Shown here: positions 43,786 to 52,497 of the stretch, in pieces
Numbering within the stretch: position 1 is the first letter of the stretch
Layout: every line of letters begins with the position of its first letter
Source of the DNA: Paracoccus yibinensis
Lineage (GTDB): Bacteria; Pseudomonadota; Alphaproteobacteria; Rhodobacterales; Rhodobacteraceae
DNA length: 64,000 nt
NCBI RefSeq assembly: GCF_030846195.1
Contig: NZ_JAVCWH010000001.1
Span: 372,001 to 436,000, forward strand
Reading direction: 5' to 3'
Program-made: the position numbers and the translations under genes
The notes under the pieces: model-generated
Databases searched by the model: none
What the model saw: only the letters and a program-made list of their open reading frames with translations
Told to the model about the DNA's origin: nothing

Positions 43786-44048
43786 GCGGCCTTCTGCGCC
43801 ACCAGCCGTTCGACCGCCGCCATGATCGTGCCCATGTTCGAAATGTCGAAATCCGACTTTTCGGGTTCGTTGGCGTTGAATGGGATCGAGATGTCGAACT
43901 CTTCCTCGATGGCAAAGATCGATTCGACCAGGCCCAGGCTGTCGATGCCAAGATCCTGGGGGGTCGCGTCGTCGGTGATCTGGTCGGGTTCCAGCATGGC
44001 CTGCTCGGCGATGATGGCCCGGATGCGGTTTCTGATCTGGTCGGTCAT
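43782..44048 (-). CDS. acyl carrier protein, AcpXL-like
   Basis: An 88-aa carrier protein. The phosphopantetheine site is Ser37 in DLGIDSLGLVES. The stretch after it (IFAIEEEFDISIPF, then an insert NANEPEKSDF) is closer to the rhizobial AcpXL type, which carries very long acyl chains for lipid A, than to housekeeping AcpP; that similarity is judged by eye. It lies 12 bp after lpxD and overlaps fabF by 4 bp. Confidence 0.85.
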   Translation of the reverse strand: MTDQIRNRIRAIIAEQAMLEPDQITDDATPQDLGIDSLGLVESIFAIEEEFDISIPFNANEPEKSDFDISNMGTIMAAVERLVAQKAA

Positions 44049-44060
44049 GACGCCTCCTGC

Positions 44061-45161
44061 TCAGCCCTTTTCCAACAGTCGTGTAACAGTTTCCTGAAGC
44101 CTTGCCAGTTGCTCGGCGAAACGTGGCAGGCGGCGGATGGCCTTCTGGATTTCCATCTGGGTTTCCATCTTGACCGCCGGATTGCCCAGGATCACGCGCC
44201 CTGCCGGCACGCGGGTAAAGATCTTGCTGGCCCCACCCGCGATCACGTCGTCGCCCACGTCAATATTGTCATTCACGCCGACCTTGCCGGCCAGCACGAC
44301 GCGGTTGCCGATCCGGGCGGAGCCGGCGATACCCACCTGCGAACACAGCAGGCAATCGTCGCCCACCGTGACATTGTGGCCAAGCATCACCAGGTTGTCG
44401 ATCTTGGTGCCGTTGCCCACGCGCGTCGCGCGGATCGTGCCCCGGTCGATGGTGGCATTCGCGCCGATTTCCACGTCATCGCCGATCTCGACCCCGCCCA
44501 GCGAGTGGATGCGGGTCCAGTGCTGCTGCTTGATCCCCGCGCGCGTGCCCAGGGTGCGGCGGATCTCCTCGATCCCCGACTCCTCGGGGGTGACAAAGGA
44601 AAAGCCGTCGCCGCCGATGACCGCGTTCGACTGCACGATCAGCCGGTCGCCCGCCGTCACGCCATGCGCGATGCGCACGCCCGCGTTCAACAGCAGGTCG
44701 TCCCCCAGGCACGACCCGCGACCAATCGACACATGCGGCCCGATCCGGGCGCCTGTGCCAATCCGCACATCGGCGCCGATCACCACGAAAGGACCGATGG
44801 CCGCGCCTTCGCCCACCTGCGCCGAAGGGTCGATGACCGCCGTCGGATGGATGCCGGGGGCAATATCGGGACCGGGGTCGAATGCGCGCGTCAGCCCTGC
44901 CATCAGCAGGCGCGGGCGCGGCGCAAAGATTGCGGCCTTCAGGCCATAGGCCTGGGGGTCCATTCCCTCGGCCAGGATCGCGATGCTGCCGGGTTTCAGC
45001 GTATCCGCATATTTCGGGGACATGGCCATGGCGATGACCCCGCCCTCGGGACCGACCGGGCCGGTCGCCTGGGGTTCTGCCGCGCCGGTGACGGGCAGGT
45101 CCAGATCCCCCCAGGCCTTCGCCTCGAGCGCCTGCGCCAGTTGTCCGATCGTGATTGCCAT
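44061..45161 (-). CDS. lpxD: UDP-3-O-(3-hydroxyacyl)glucosamine N-acyltransferase, LpxD-like
   Basis: Transfers a 3-hydroxyacyl chain from ACP to the 2-amino group of UDP-3-O-acylglucosamine in lipid A synthesis. The 366-aa protein has an N-terminal uridine-binding domain, then left-handed beta-helix hexapeptide repeats (about 100-310) with [13 protein letters not shown] giving the catalytic His, and a C-terminal helix [19 protein letters not shown]. It is not next to fabZ-lpxA-lpxB as usual but to a dedicated acp and fabF, so it could be the only LpxD or a paralogue. Confidence 0.87.
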   Translation of the reverse strand: MAITIGQLAQALEAKAWGDLDLPVTGAAEPQATGPVGPEGGVIAMAMSPKYADTLKPGSIAILAEGMDPQAYGLKAAIFAPRPRLLMAGLTRAFDPGPDIAPGIHPTAVIDPSAQVGEGAAIGPFVVIGADVRIGTGARIGPHVSIGRGSCLGDDLLLNAGVRIAHGVTAGDRLIVQSNAVIGGDGFSFVTPEESGIEEIRRTLGTRAGIKQQHWTRIHSLGGVEIGDDVEIGANATIDRGTIRATRVGNGTKIDNLVMLGHNVTVGDDCLLCSQVGIAGSARIGNRVVLAGKVGVNDNIDVGDDVIAGGASKIFTRVPAGRVILGNPAVKMETQMEIQKAIRRLPRFAEQLARLQETVTRLLEKG

Positions 45162-45202
45162 GGATCGCCCCCTTGTCGGAAAGGGGCTTAGACTTTTCGG
45201 AC

Positions 45203-46843
45203 CTATGAATCCAGCCCGGCCTTCTGGATCGCATCATACAAGGGCGCGTCACGGCCATAGACGTCCTCGAACCGGCGGATCGTGCCGTCCGCATCCGGGA
45301 AGGCCGTGAAATAGACCAGATGCACGGGAACGATGGGGGTAAGCTTCAGCCATGCCTCGCTTCCACGATCCAGCGCCCGATGGAACATGGCCTGCGGATC
45401 GTTCGTCTGCTTCGACAGAAGGGCATAGGCCAGATCGAAAGGATCGCCGATGCGGATGCAGCCATGGGAATGGGCACGCATCGCATTGCCGAACAGATGC
45501 TTGGTCGGCGTATCGTGCAGATAGATGTTCCAGGGGTTCGGGAAGATGAACTTCACAAGGCCCAGGGCATTGTCGTCGCTGGATTTCTGCCGCATCCGAT
45601 AGGGAAAGTTCGCCGCCGTATAGCGGCCGAAGTCGATGCGGTCGCGCGCGATCACGTTGCCGTTCCCGTCAACGACGTCCAGATGCGACACCGCATGGCG
45701 GTTGGCCTGCAGTTTGGGCAGGTATTCCTTGACCGTGATCGACCGGGGCACGTTCCAGCGGGGATTGGCCACGACATATTCGATCTGATCGGAAAACTCG
45801 GGGGTCTGGCGGTCGTGGTCGGCATGACCCACGACGACGCGGGTGCGGAAAACCTCGGCCCCGTTCTCCATGATTCGGGCGGTGTATTCGGGGATGTTCA
45901 CCCAGACATGGCGGGCGTCCAGATCCTCGGACGCCATCCAGCGCATCCGTTCCAGGGCCACGACGATGGCGCGGTTGCGGGCATCGTCCGGGACATCGCC
46001 GTTCAGGTGACGGATGGTCTTGGGCCCGGCCACCCCGTCGGAAGGCAGCCCGACCGCCGCCTGATAGCGCGCCACCGCGTCGGCCAAGGCTGCGTCATAG
46101 GCCAGGGGATCAGCGGCGGGCGCGTCAAAGCCGATGCTGCCCAGACGGGCGCGCAGGAAGGCGATGCCGTCGCCGCGCATTCCCGTCCGCCACAATCCTT
46201 CGGGGACGCGGGGCAGATCGGCAGAAGCAACCAGGGTATCCTGGACCGTCAGGGCACGTTGAAGCGCGAGATAGGCAGGGTGGCGCGGCTGAAGATCCAG
46301 AAGGAACTGCCGTGGGTTTGGCGCCTGCGTGAAATCACGGATCAGGCGGTCGATGGGCGGGCGCCGGACCTCTCGCTTGATCAGCGGATCGACCGAGGCC
46401 GGCCGCACCACGCCTCCGGTCATGTCCCGCATATAGCGCACGAGGATTCGCGCCTGCCTGACCTCGGTGTCCGCATCGCGGGCATCGGCGGCAAGGGCAG
46501 CCGTGGCATAACGGCCCACCGGAATGCCATGCAGGGGCGCGGTCGCGATCGCCTCGCTCAGGGCGTTGCGCAGTTCACCCGCGCGTTCGCCCATGAAGAT
46601 CGGCCGCAACCCATGCGACCCGTAATAGGAGGCCAGGTCCGGGACAGCTGCCGCCTTTTCAGCCAGAGCCATGTCCTGGGCGCTGAATTCAAGGCGTGGT
46701 GCTGCGGCAACAGCCACCGAGGGGGCCAGTCTCGCCTGCGTCTGCGCAACCGCAGATTGTCCAGTCCAGATCAACAGAATAGCCGCAAAAAGTGTCTGGC
46801 CGCGCATCGCCGTCCCTTCAATTCCAGCCTTGGATTCTGTCAT
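45203..46843 (-). CDS. L,D-transpeptidase, YcbB/LdtD-like
   Basis: Forms 3-3 cross-links in peptidoglycan; periplasmic. The 546-aa precursor starts at ATG 46843, with AAAGGGGAACG before it, and has a signal sequence in [20 protein letters not shown]. Next come an N-terminal helical domain, a peptidoglycan-binding stretch ([20 protein letters not shown]) and the YkuD domain with the catalytic motif [11 protein letters not shown]. The order resembles E. coli LdtD. It is divergent from a DUF882 gene across 268 bp, as ycbB and ycbK are neighbours in E. coli. Residues upstream of 46843 in the open frame are not family-like. Confidence 0.9.
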   Translation of the reverse strand: MTESKAGIEGTAMRGQTLFAAILLIWTGQSAVAQTQARLAPSVAVAAAPRLEFSAQDMALAEKAAAVPDLASYYGSHGLRPIFMGERAGELRNALSEAIATAPLHGIPVGRYATAALAADARDADTEVRQARILVRYMRDMTGGVVRPASVDPLIKREVRRPPIDRLIRDFTQAPNPRQFLLDLQPRHPAYLALQRALTVQDTLVASADLPRVPEGLWRTGMRGDGIAFLRARLGSIGFDAPAADPLAYDAALADAVARYQAAVGLPSDGVAGPKTIRHLNGDVPDDARNRAIVVALERMRWMASEDLDARHVWVNIPEYTARIMENGAEVFRTRVVVGHADHDRQTPEFSDQIEYVVANPRWNVPRSITVKEYLPKLQANRHAVSHLDVVDGNGNVIARDRIDFGRYTAANFPYRMRQKSSDDNALGLVKFIFPNPWNIYLHDTPTKHLFGNAMRAHSHGCIRIGDPFDLAYALLSKQTNDPQAMFHRALDRGSEAWLKLTPIVPVHLVYFTAFPDADGTIRRFEDVYGRDAPLYDAIQKAGLDS

Positions 46844-47111
46844 CGTTCCCCTTTTTTCACCAGCGAATGCAGGGCACTTCCGCGCATGACGGGGCAATGG
46901 TTGCAACGACGCCACAGTCGCGCGGCGACCTTGCCACATCAGGTGATGATCGGCAGGTTCTCGCCTAACATGAGTGAAATTACACGCGGCAGGGAAGGAA
47001 TCTATTTCTGAGCGCACGGTCTTTTGACATATTGTTAAGCAGCCGGGGATAACCTCGGCCGCGCTGCAGCAACTGCGGCGGAAAAAGACGAAGTGGGACA
47101 GGCGATCTGAC

Positions 47112-47672
47112 ATGACATTCGACCTTCTTTCGCGCCGCGGCATTCTGGGTGTGTTTGCGGCTACAACCGTGGCGGCAGCGCCGGTTATGGGGAACGCCTT
47201 CGGGTTGCTGCGGGGGGCAGGCGACATGCGCCGCATCCGCATGTATTCGGGCAGGACCGGCGAAAGCCTGGACACGGTTTACTGGGTGGATGGAAAGTAC
47301 ATCCGCGAAGCCCTGAACGAGATCAATATCTTCATGCGCGACTGGCGCACTGGCGAAGCCATCGGGATCGACCCGCGCACCGTGGACGTTGCCGCCGCCT
47401 CGCACCGGCTGCTGCAGACCAACGAACCCTACATGATGCTGTCCGGCTATCGCTCGCCCCGCACGAATGCGATGCTGCGCCGCAGTTCGGCCGGGGTGGC
47501 CCGCAATTCGCTGCACATGGTGGGCAAGGCTGCCGATCTGCGGCTGAAGTCGCGTTCGGTGGGCCAGATGTACAATGCCGCGATGTCCTGCCGGGCCGGG
47601 GGCGTGGGCAAGTATTCTCGTTCCAACTTCGTCCATATGGACTGCGGACCCGTCCGCACCTGGGGCGCCTGA
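47112..47672 (+). CDS. DUF882/peptidase M15 family protein, YcbK (MepK)-like
   Basis: A 186-aa exported metallopeptidase homologue. The N-terminus LLSRRGILGVFAATT has a twin-arginine export signature. The mature domain shows the M15-type zinc ligands: HMVGKAADLRL and HMDCGPVRTW, with LSGYRSPRTNAML before them. E. coli YcbK (MepK) cleaves 3-3 cross-links, the bond made by the L,D-transpeptidase encoded divergently here, so the pair probably makes and trims the same cross-link. Followed by a terminator. Confidence 0.88.
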   Translation: MTFDLLSRRGILGVFAATTVAAAPVMGNAFGLLRGAGDMRRIRMYSGRTGESLDTVYWVDGKYIREALNEINIFMRDWRTGEAIGIDPRTVDVAAASHRLLQTNEPYMMLSGYRSPRTNAMLRRSSAGVARNSLHMVGKAADLRLKSRSVGQMYNAAMSCRAGGVGKYSRSNFVHMDCGPVRTWGA

Positions 47673-47699
47673 AACATCGTTCCTGCACCACGACCTGCA

Positions 47700-47730
47700 A
47701 CGCCGCACGCCTTTCGCGCGCGGCGTCTTT
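47700..47730 (+). terminator. Rho-independent terminator after the DUF882 gene
   Basis: ACGCCGC (47700-47706) pairs with GCGGCGT (47720-47726) and is followed by CTTTTG. It lies 28 bp past the stop of the DUF882 gene. Confidence 0.7.
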
Positions 47731-47837
47731 TGTTGACGAATGACTGCCGAAACAGCGGGATCCTGCAAGTGGCTTGACGGCACAGCCCGTATCCTGACAC
47801 CTTTTCATCAAGATGAACGCCAACCGAAAGCTGCCAG

Positions 47838-48422
47838 ATGCCGCAAATGACGCGTCGTTACCGAACGGCCAAGAAAATCCAGGCGACGGCGATCAAACTG
47901 GCGGTGCGCGACGGACTGGCGAATGTCACGACCGAGGCGATAGCCAAGGAAGCCGGGATCAGCACCCGAACCTTCTTCAACTATTATCCCTACAAGGAGG
48001 CGGCGATGATGGGGCCGCCGCCCGATTATCCGGCCGATGCGTCCGAGCAGTTCGTGAAGGGGCGTGGCACCCTGCTGGAGGATCTGGACCGCCTGATCAC
48101 CGTTCACCTGGCACGCTTCATCGAGGAGCGGGAGCTTCTGGCCCACATCCTCGTCCTGGCCAATTCGGATGCCAAGCTGGACGCCCTGCGCAATTCCACA
48201 ATCCTGTCGCGCCGCGCGCAGATGCGCGATCTGCTGCGCCGCCGCTGTCCCGACGCCAAGCCCGCCCAGATCGAGATCCTGGCCGCCGCCATCGTGGCCG
48301 CCACCAATGCCGCAACCAAGGACTGGGCCAGCGGAGAAGTTGACGATTTCATCGGCGCTGCGCGCGAGAACCTGACCCTGATCCAGTCTGCGGCGGCGAT
48401 GCTGTCGCAAAGCCCCGGCTAG
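47838..48422 (+). CDS. TetR/AcrR-family transcriptional regulator
   Basis: A 194-aa regulator with an N-terminal TetR helix-turn-helix (ATAIKLAVRDGLANVTTEAI then AKEAGISTRTFFNYYPYKEA) and an all-helical ligand domain. The ligand and target are not evident. Start ATG 47838 or 47847. It converges on the RutR-like gene, sharing a CTAG stop palindrome (48419-48422), and is probably not part of the pyrimidine regulon, since no RutR-type site lies near it. Confidence 0.85.
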   Translation: MPQMTRRYRTAKKIQATAIKLAVRDGLANVTTEAIAKEAGISTRTFFNYYPYKEAAMMGPPPDYPADASEQFVKGRGTLLEDLDRLITVHLARFIEERELLAHILVLANSDAKLDALRNSTILSRRAQMRDLLRRRCPDAKPAQIEILAAAIVAATNAATKDWASGEVDDFIGAARENLTLIQSAAAMLSQSPG

Positions 48423-49036
48423 AGGCCCAGGATCTTGCGGTAAAGATTGTCCAGGAAGGGACCGGCCTCGACGAAAGGGTCATGTCCGGGGCCAAGCACC
48501 GCGCGCACCTGCACCTCGAAATCGGCATAGTGCTGGGTCAGCGCCCAGATCGAGAAGATGAGGTGGCGCGGCTCGACGGGGGCAAGGCGTCCATCATCCA
48601 TCCAGCCTTGAAGGATCGTCGCCGCACGATCGACGATCTGCCGCAAGCCGCCCCCCAGGATTTCCGTGAGATGCGGCGCGCCCTGCAGGATCTCATAGGC
48701 AAACAGGCGGCTTTCGCGGGGAAAGCGGCGCGACATCTCCAGCTTGGCGCGGACATAGGTCATCACCTCCTCCAGCGGGTCGCCGTCGGGATCGATTCGG
48801 ATCATGGGGGCAAGCCACATGTCCAGCAGCGTCGTCAGCAGGGTCTTGTGGATGTCGTCCTTGGACGCGAAGTAATACAGGACGTTGGGCTTCGACAGCC
48901 CTGCCGCGTCGGCGATCTGGTCGATGGTGGCGCCGCGAAATCCGTTGACGGAAAAGACCGACAATGCTCCTTCCAGGATCAGGTCCCGGTTCTTCTGCTG
49001 GATGCGCGTCAGGGGAGGCTGCGACTGGTCGGCCAT
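48419..49036 (-). CDS. rutR: RutR-like TetR-family repressor of pyrimidine catabolism
   Basis: A 205-aa TetR-family regulator. The DNA-binding domain is FSVNGFRGATIDQIADAAGL then SKPNVLYYFASKDDIH, and the C-terminal half (RRFPRESRLFAYEILQGAP, SIWALTQHYADFEVQV) matches the RutR/YcdC group, which in E. coli binds uracil. It is divergent from the hydrolase-dihydropyrimidinase-transporter genes, and the RutR consensus operator is found between them (49132-49147). This supports a uracil- or pyrimidine-responsive repressor. Confidence 0.88.
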   Translation of the reverse strand: MADQSQPPLTRIQQKNRDLILEGALSVFSVNGFRGATIDQIADAAGLSKPNVLYYFASKDDIHKTLLTTLLDMWLAPMIRIDPDGDPLEEVMTYVRAKLEMSRRFPRESRLFAYEILQGAPHLTEILGGGLRQIVDRAATILQGWMDDGRLAPVEPRHLIFSIWALTQHYADFEVQVRAVLGPGHDPFVEAGPFLDNLYRKILGL

Positions 49037-49131
49037 TCCTGTGTCTCTTTCCCCTGATGCATTTTTGGGCAGGCGGCAAGGTGGCCCCGTTCGGGACGCT
49101 TGACTGAACCCTGCCCCGTGCTAGCGTGATC

Positions 49132-49147
49132 CTGACCATTTGGTCAA
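49132..49147. promoter_or_regulatory. RutR operator in the divergent promoter region
   Basis: CTGACCATTTGGTCAA: the core TGACCA-TT-TGGTCA is a perfect palindrome (49133-49146). It matches the E. coli RutR consensus TTGACCANNTGGTCAA at all specified positions but the first. It lies 95 bp before the rutR-like start and 90 bp before the hydrolase start, so it can control both directions. Confidence 0.8.
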
Positions 49148-49237
49148 TAAAGGAAGGGTGTTACCGGGCGCACTGCCCCCGGCCCCATCAAGCCTGCCCT
49201 GCGCCAGAACGGGGCGGCCAGACAGGAAGGACGACAG

Positions 49238-50503
49238 ATGACCGATGCCAGCGGGCTGGTTCCGGCTGCCAACATGCGGGTTGACGGCGAACGGCTGTGG
49301 GACAGCCTGATGCAGATGGCGCAGATCGGCCCCGGCGTGGCGGGCGGCAACAACCGCCAGACCCTGACCGATGCCGATGCCGAAGGGCGCGCCCTGTTCC
49401 GCACCTGGTGCGAGGGTGCGGGCATGACCATGGGTCTGGACCGCATGGGCAACATGTTCATGCGCCACGAGGGCACCGAGCCGGATCTGGACCCCGTCTA
49501 TATCGGCAGCCATCTGGACACGCAGCCGACGGGCGGCAAGTTCGACGGCGTGCTGGGCGTGCTGTCGGGGCTGGAGGTGATCCGGTCGATCCGCGACATG
49601 GGCATCACCACGCGCCGTCCCATCGTGGTCGTGAACTGGACGAACGAGGAAGGCGCACGCTTTGCCCCGGCGATGCTGGCATCCGGCGTCTTCGCGGGTG
49701 TGTTGACCGAGGATTACGCCAACAGCCGCACCGACGCCGAGGGCAAGCGCTTCGGGGACGAGCTTGACCGCATCGGCTGGCGCGGCGACGAGGCTCCGGG
49801 CGATCGCCGCATCCATGCGATGTTCGAATACCATATCGAGCAGGGCCCGATCCTGGAGGCCGAGGGCAAGCAGATCGGGGTCGTCACGCACGGCCAGGGA
49901 TTGTGGTGGTTGCAGATCACGCTGACCGGCAAGGACGCGCATACCGGATCGACGCCGATGTCCATGCGGGTGAACGCGGGGCTTGGCATGGCGCGGATCA
50001 TCGAGGCCGTGCATCGCATCGCGATGGATCACCAGCCCGACGCCGTGGGCGCGGTGGGCCAGGCGAATGTCTGGCCGAACAGCCGCAACGTAATCCCGGG
50101 CCGCGCGGTCTTCACCGTCGATTTCCGCAGTCCCGATCTGGCCAAGCTGAACGCGATGCGGGCGCGCCTGGAGGAGGAGGCGCCGCAGATCGCCGCCGCC
50201 CTGGGTCTGGGGATCGAGATCGAGCCGGTCGGCCATTTCGACCCCGTGGCTTTCGACCCAGGCCTTGTGGAGAAGGTCCGCAACGCGGCGGAACGCTTGG
50301 GTTACAGCCACATGAACATCGTCTCGGGCGCGGGGCATGACGCCTGCTGGATCAACCGCGTGGCGCCCACGGTTATGATCATGTGCCCCTGCGTGGACGG
50401 GTTGTCGCATAACGAGGCCGAGGAGATCACCCCCGAATGGGCATCGGCGGGTGCGGATGTGCTGCTGCACGCGGTGCTGGATGCGGCCGAGATTGTCCGC
50501 TGA
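49238..50503 (+). CDS. M20-family N-carbamoyl hydrolase (beta-ureidopropionase type)
   Basis: Third step of reductive pyrimidine degradation: hydrolysis of N-carbamoyl-beta-alanine (or the methyl analogue) to beta-alanine, CO2 and ammonia. The 421-aa enzyme has the di-metal ligands of the HyuC/AmaB group: GSHLDTQPTGGKFDGVLG, TNEEGARF, YHIEQGPILE and SGAGHDACW. The ribosome site AGGAAGG precedes ATG 49238. It is the first gene after the RutR operator and is followed by dihydropyrimidinase. An N-carbamoyl-L-amino-acid hydrolase activity is the alternative, less likely given the context. Confidence 0.9.
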   Translation: MTDASGLVPAANMRVDGERLWDSLMQMAQIGPGVAGGNNRQTLTDADAEGRALFRTWCEGAGMTMGLDRMGNMFMRHEGTEPDLDPVYIGSHLDTQPTGGKFDGVLGVLSGLEVIRSIRDMGITTRRPIVVVNWTNEEGARFAPAMLASGVFAGVLTEDYANSRTDAEGKRFGDELDRIGWRGDEAPGDRRIHAMFEYHIEQGPILEAEGKQIGVVTHGQGLWWLQITLTGKDAHTGSTPMSMRVNAGLGMARIIEAVHRIAMDHQPDAVGAVGQANVWPNSRNVIPGRAVFTVDFRSPDLAKLNAMRARLEEEAPQIAAALGLGIEIEPVGHFDPVAFDPGLVEKVRNAAERLGYSHMNIVSGAGHDACWINRVAPTVMIMCPCVDGLSHNEAEEITPEWASAGADVLLHAVLDAAEIVR

Positions 50504-50514
50504 CGCGGACGAAA

Positions 50515-50550
50515 GCCGGGGGCGCTGCCCCCGGACCCCCGGGATATTTG
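50515..50550. repeat. intergenic hairpin element ending GGATATTT, copy 1
   Basis: CCGGGGGC (50516-50523), GCT, GCCCCCGG (50527-50534), then ACCCCCGGGATATTTG. Similar elements recur between genes in Rhodobacteraceae genomes. Here it sits inside an operon, so it may be an RNA-stability or partial-termination element. Confidence 0.6.
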
Positions 50551-50572
50551 AACACAGAAGATGAGGGCATCC

Positions 50573-52024
50573 ATGAGCACGGTCATCCGCAACGGCACCA
50601 TCGTCACCGCCGATCTGACCTACAAGGCCGATGTGCTGGTCGAGGGCGGGCGCATCGCGGCCATCGGCCAGGGGCTGACTGGCGACAGGGTGCTGGACGC
50701 CACCGGATGCTATGTCATGCCGGGCGGAATCGACCCGCACACGCATCTGGAGATGCCCTTCATGGGCACCTATTCCGCCGACGACTTCGACAGCGGCACG
50801 CGGGCGGCGCTGGCGGGCGGCACGACCATGGTGGTGGACTTCGCCCTGCCCTCGCCCGGGCAGGGGCTGCTGGACGCCCTGCAGATGTGGGACAACAAGT
50901 CGGGCCGCGCGCATTGCGATTACAGCTTCCACATGGCGGTGACGTGGTGGGGGGAACAGGTCTTCAACGAAATGCAGGCGGTGGTGGATCGCGGCATCAC
51001 CAGCTTCAAGCATTTCATGGCCTACAAGGGCGCGCTGATGGTGAACGACGACGAGTTGTTCGCGTCTTTCCGCCGGGTTGGCGACCTTGGCGGCATCGCC
51101 CTGGTCCATGCCGAGAACGGCGACGTGGTGGCGGAACTGTCTGCGCGCCTGCTGGCAGAAGGCAACACCGGCCCCGAGGCCCATGCCTATTCCCGCCCCC
51201 CGCAGGTCGAGGGCGAGGCCACGAACCGCGCCATCATGGTGGCCGACATGGCGGGCGTGCTGCTGTATGTGGTCCACGTGTCCTGCGAGGATAGCCACGA
51301 GGCGATCCGCCGCGCCCGGGCGGCAGGCAAGCGCGTCTGGGGAGAGCCGCTTATCCAGCACCTGACGCTGGACGAAAGTGAATATTTCAACCCCGACTGG
51401 GACCATGCGGCGCGGCGGGTCATGTCGCCCCCGTTCCGCAACAAGCTGCACCAGGACAGCCTATGGGCGGGGCTGCAATCGGGGTCGCTGTCGGTGGTGG
51501 CGACGGATCATTGCGCCTTTACCACGGCACAGAAACGGACCGGCATCGGCGACTTCACCAAGATCCCGAACGGCACAGGGGGGCTTGAGGATCGGATGCC
51601 GATGCTGTGGACCCACGGGGTCGGCACGGGCCGCCTGACGCCGAACGAGTTCGTGGCCGTCACCTCGACCAATATCGCCAAGATCCTGGGGATGTATCCC
51701 CGGAAGGGCGCGGTGCTGGTGGGCAGCGATGCCGATCTGGTCGTCTGGGATCCCGAGGCCGAGAAGACCATCAGCGCGGGCAGCCAGCAATCCGCCATCG
51801 ACTACAACGTGTTCGAGGGGCAGCGCGTCAAAGGCCTGCCGCGCTATGTCCTGACGCGCGGCCATGTCGCGGTGACGGAGGGCAGGCTGGACTCGCGCGA
51901 GGGGCATGGCGAGTTCGTGGCACGTGAGCCGCGCGGAACGGTGAACCGGGCGTTGTCGGCATGGAAGGAACTGACCGCGCCAAGGCCGGTGGAACGGTCG
52001 GGGATACCGGCGAGCGGGGTGTGA
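50573..52024 (+). CDS. hydA: dihydropyrimidinase
   Basis: Second step of reductive pyrimidine degradation: ring opening of dihydrouracil to N-carbamoyl-beta-alanine; cytosolic, binuclear metal enzyme. The 483-aa protein has DPHTHLEMPFMG, the lysine to be carboxylated in SFKHFMAYKGA, LVHAENGD, VVHVSCEDS and the Asp of VATDHCAF. ATG 50573 (MSTVIRNG) is chosen because GAGGG lies 8 nt before it; ATG 50561 lacks a site. It follows the hydrolase by 69 bp and ends in a TGATG overlap with a small membrane protein gene. Confidence 0.93.
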   Translation: MSTVIRNGTIVTADLTYKADVLVEGGRIAAIGQGLTGDRVLDATGCYVMPGGIDPHTHLEMPFMGTYSADDFDSGTRAALAGGTTMVVDFALPSPGQGLLDALQMWDNKSGRAHCDYSFHMAVTWWGEQVFNEMQAVVDRGITSFKHFMAYKGALMVNDDELFASFRRVGDLGGIALVHAENGDVVAELSARLLAEGNTGPEAHAYSRPPQVEGEATNRAIMVADMAGVLLYVVHVSCEDSHEAIRRARAAGKRVWGEPLIQHLTLDESEYFNPDWDHAARRVMSPPFRNKLHQDSLWAGLQSGSLSVVATDHCAFTTAQKRTGIGDFTKIPNGTGGLEDRMPMLWTHGVGTGRLTPNEFVAVTSTNIAKILGMYPRKGAVLVGSDADLVVWDPEAEKTISAGSQQSAIDYNVFEGQRVKGLPRYVLTRGHVAVTEGRLDSREGHGEFVAREPRGTVNRALSAWKELTAPRPVERSGIPASGV

Positions 52025-52497
52025 TGGGCTGGCTCTATGGTACAGGTTTCATGCAGTGGTTCTGGGCGACTTGGTTGGCCACCATGCTGTTTTGGCCGGT
52101 GCCTCTGTTTCTAAGCAACACTTCAACAAATGAGATAGATCTGCTTGCACTTGTCGCTGCGCCATTCATTTCATTGCCAGTTGTCCTGCCTCTCGGCCTC
52201 ATGATCGCTGCGACAGCTTTCCTTCCTGCTGTCTTTGGCTGGTGGCTGGCGCGTCGCCTAACGGCATGGGCGGGTATTGGCGGCGGGTTGGCAGCAAGTG
52301 CCGCAGGCATCATCGCAACCATATGTGCGCTTGCTCTGCCGACTTGGTTCAGCGGCATGATGAGCGGTAAAGAGCCAGAAGGTTTGGATTTAAAAGCCTT
52401 CATCTATTTCATTGTTTCTCTGGCAGGACCAGTCGCTGCCATCGCCGGGCCGTTTGTGGCTCTGACACTGACACGGGAAAGATTTCCAAGGCCATGA
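52024..52497 (+). CDS. small integral membrane protein of unknown function, AT-richer than neighbours
   Basis: A 157-aa hydrophobic protein with about four predicted helices (for example LVAAPFISLPVVLPLGLM and AAGIIATICALALPTWFSG). The start ATG shares its A with the hydA stop (52022-52026), and its stop TGA overlaps the ATG of the ATPase gene (52494-52497). Base composition and codon use are visibly poorer in GC than both neighbours (for example TTTCTAAGCAACACTTCAAC near 52105), which suggests recent insertion into the operon. No family recognised; a transport or immunity role would be speculation. Confidence 0.72.
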   Translation: MGWLYGTGFMQWFWATWLATMLFWPVPLFLSNTSTNEIDLLALVAAPFISLPVVLPLGLMIAATAFLPAVFGWWLARRLTAWAGIGGGLAASAAGIIATICALALPTWFSGMMSGKEPEGLDLKAFIYFIVSLAGPVAAIAGPFVALTLTRERFPRP

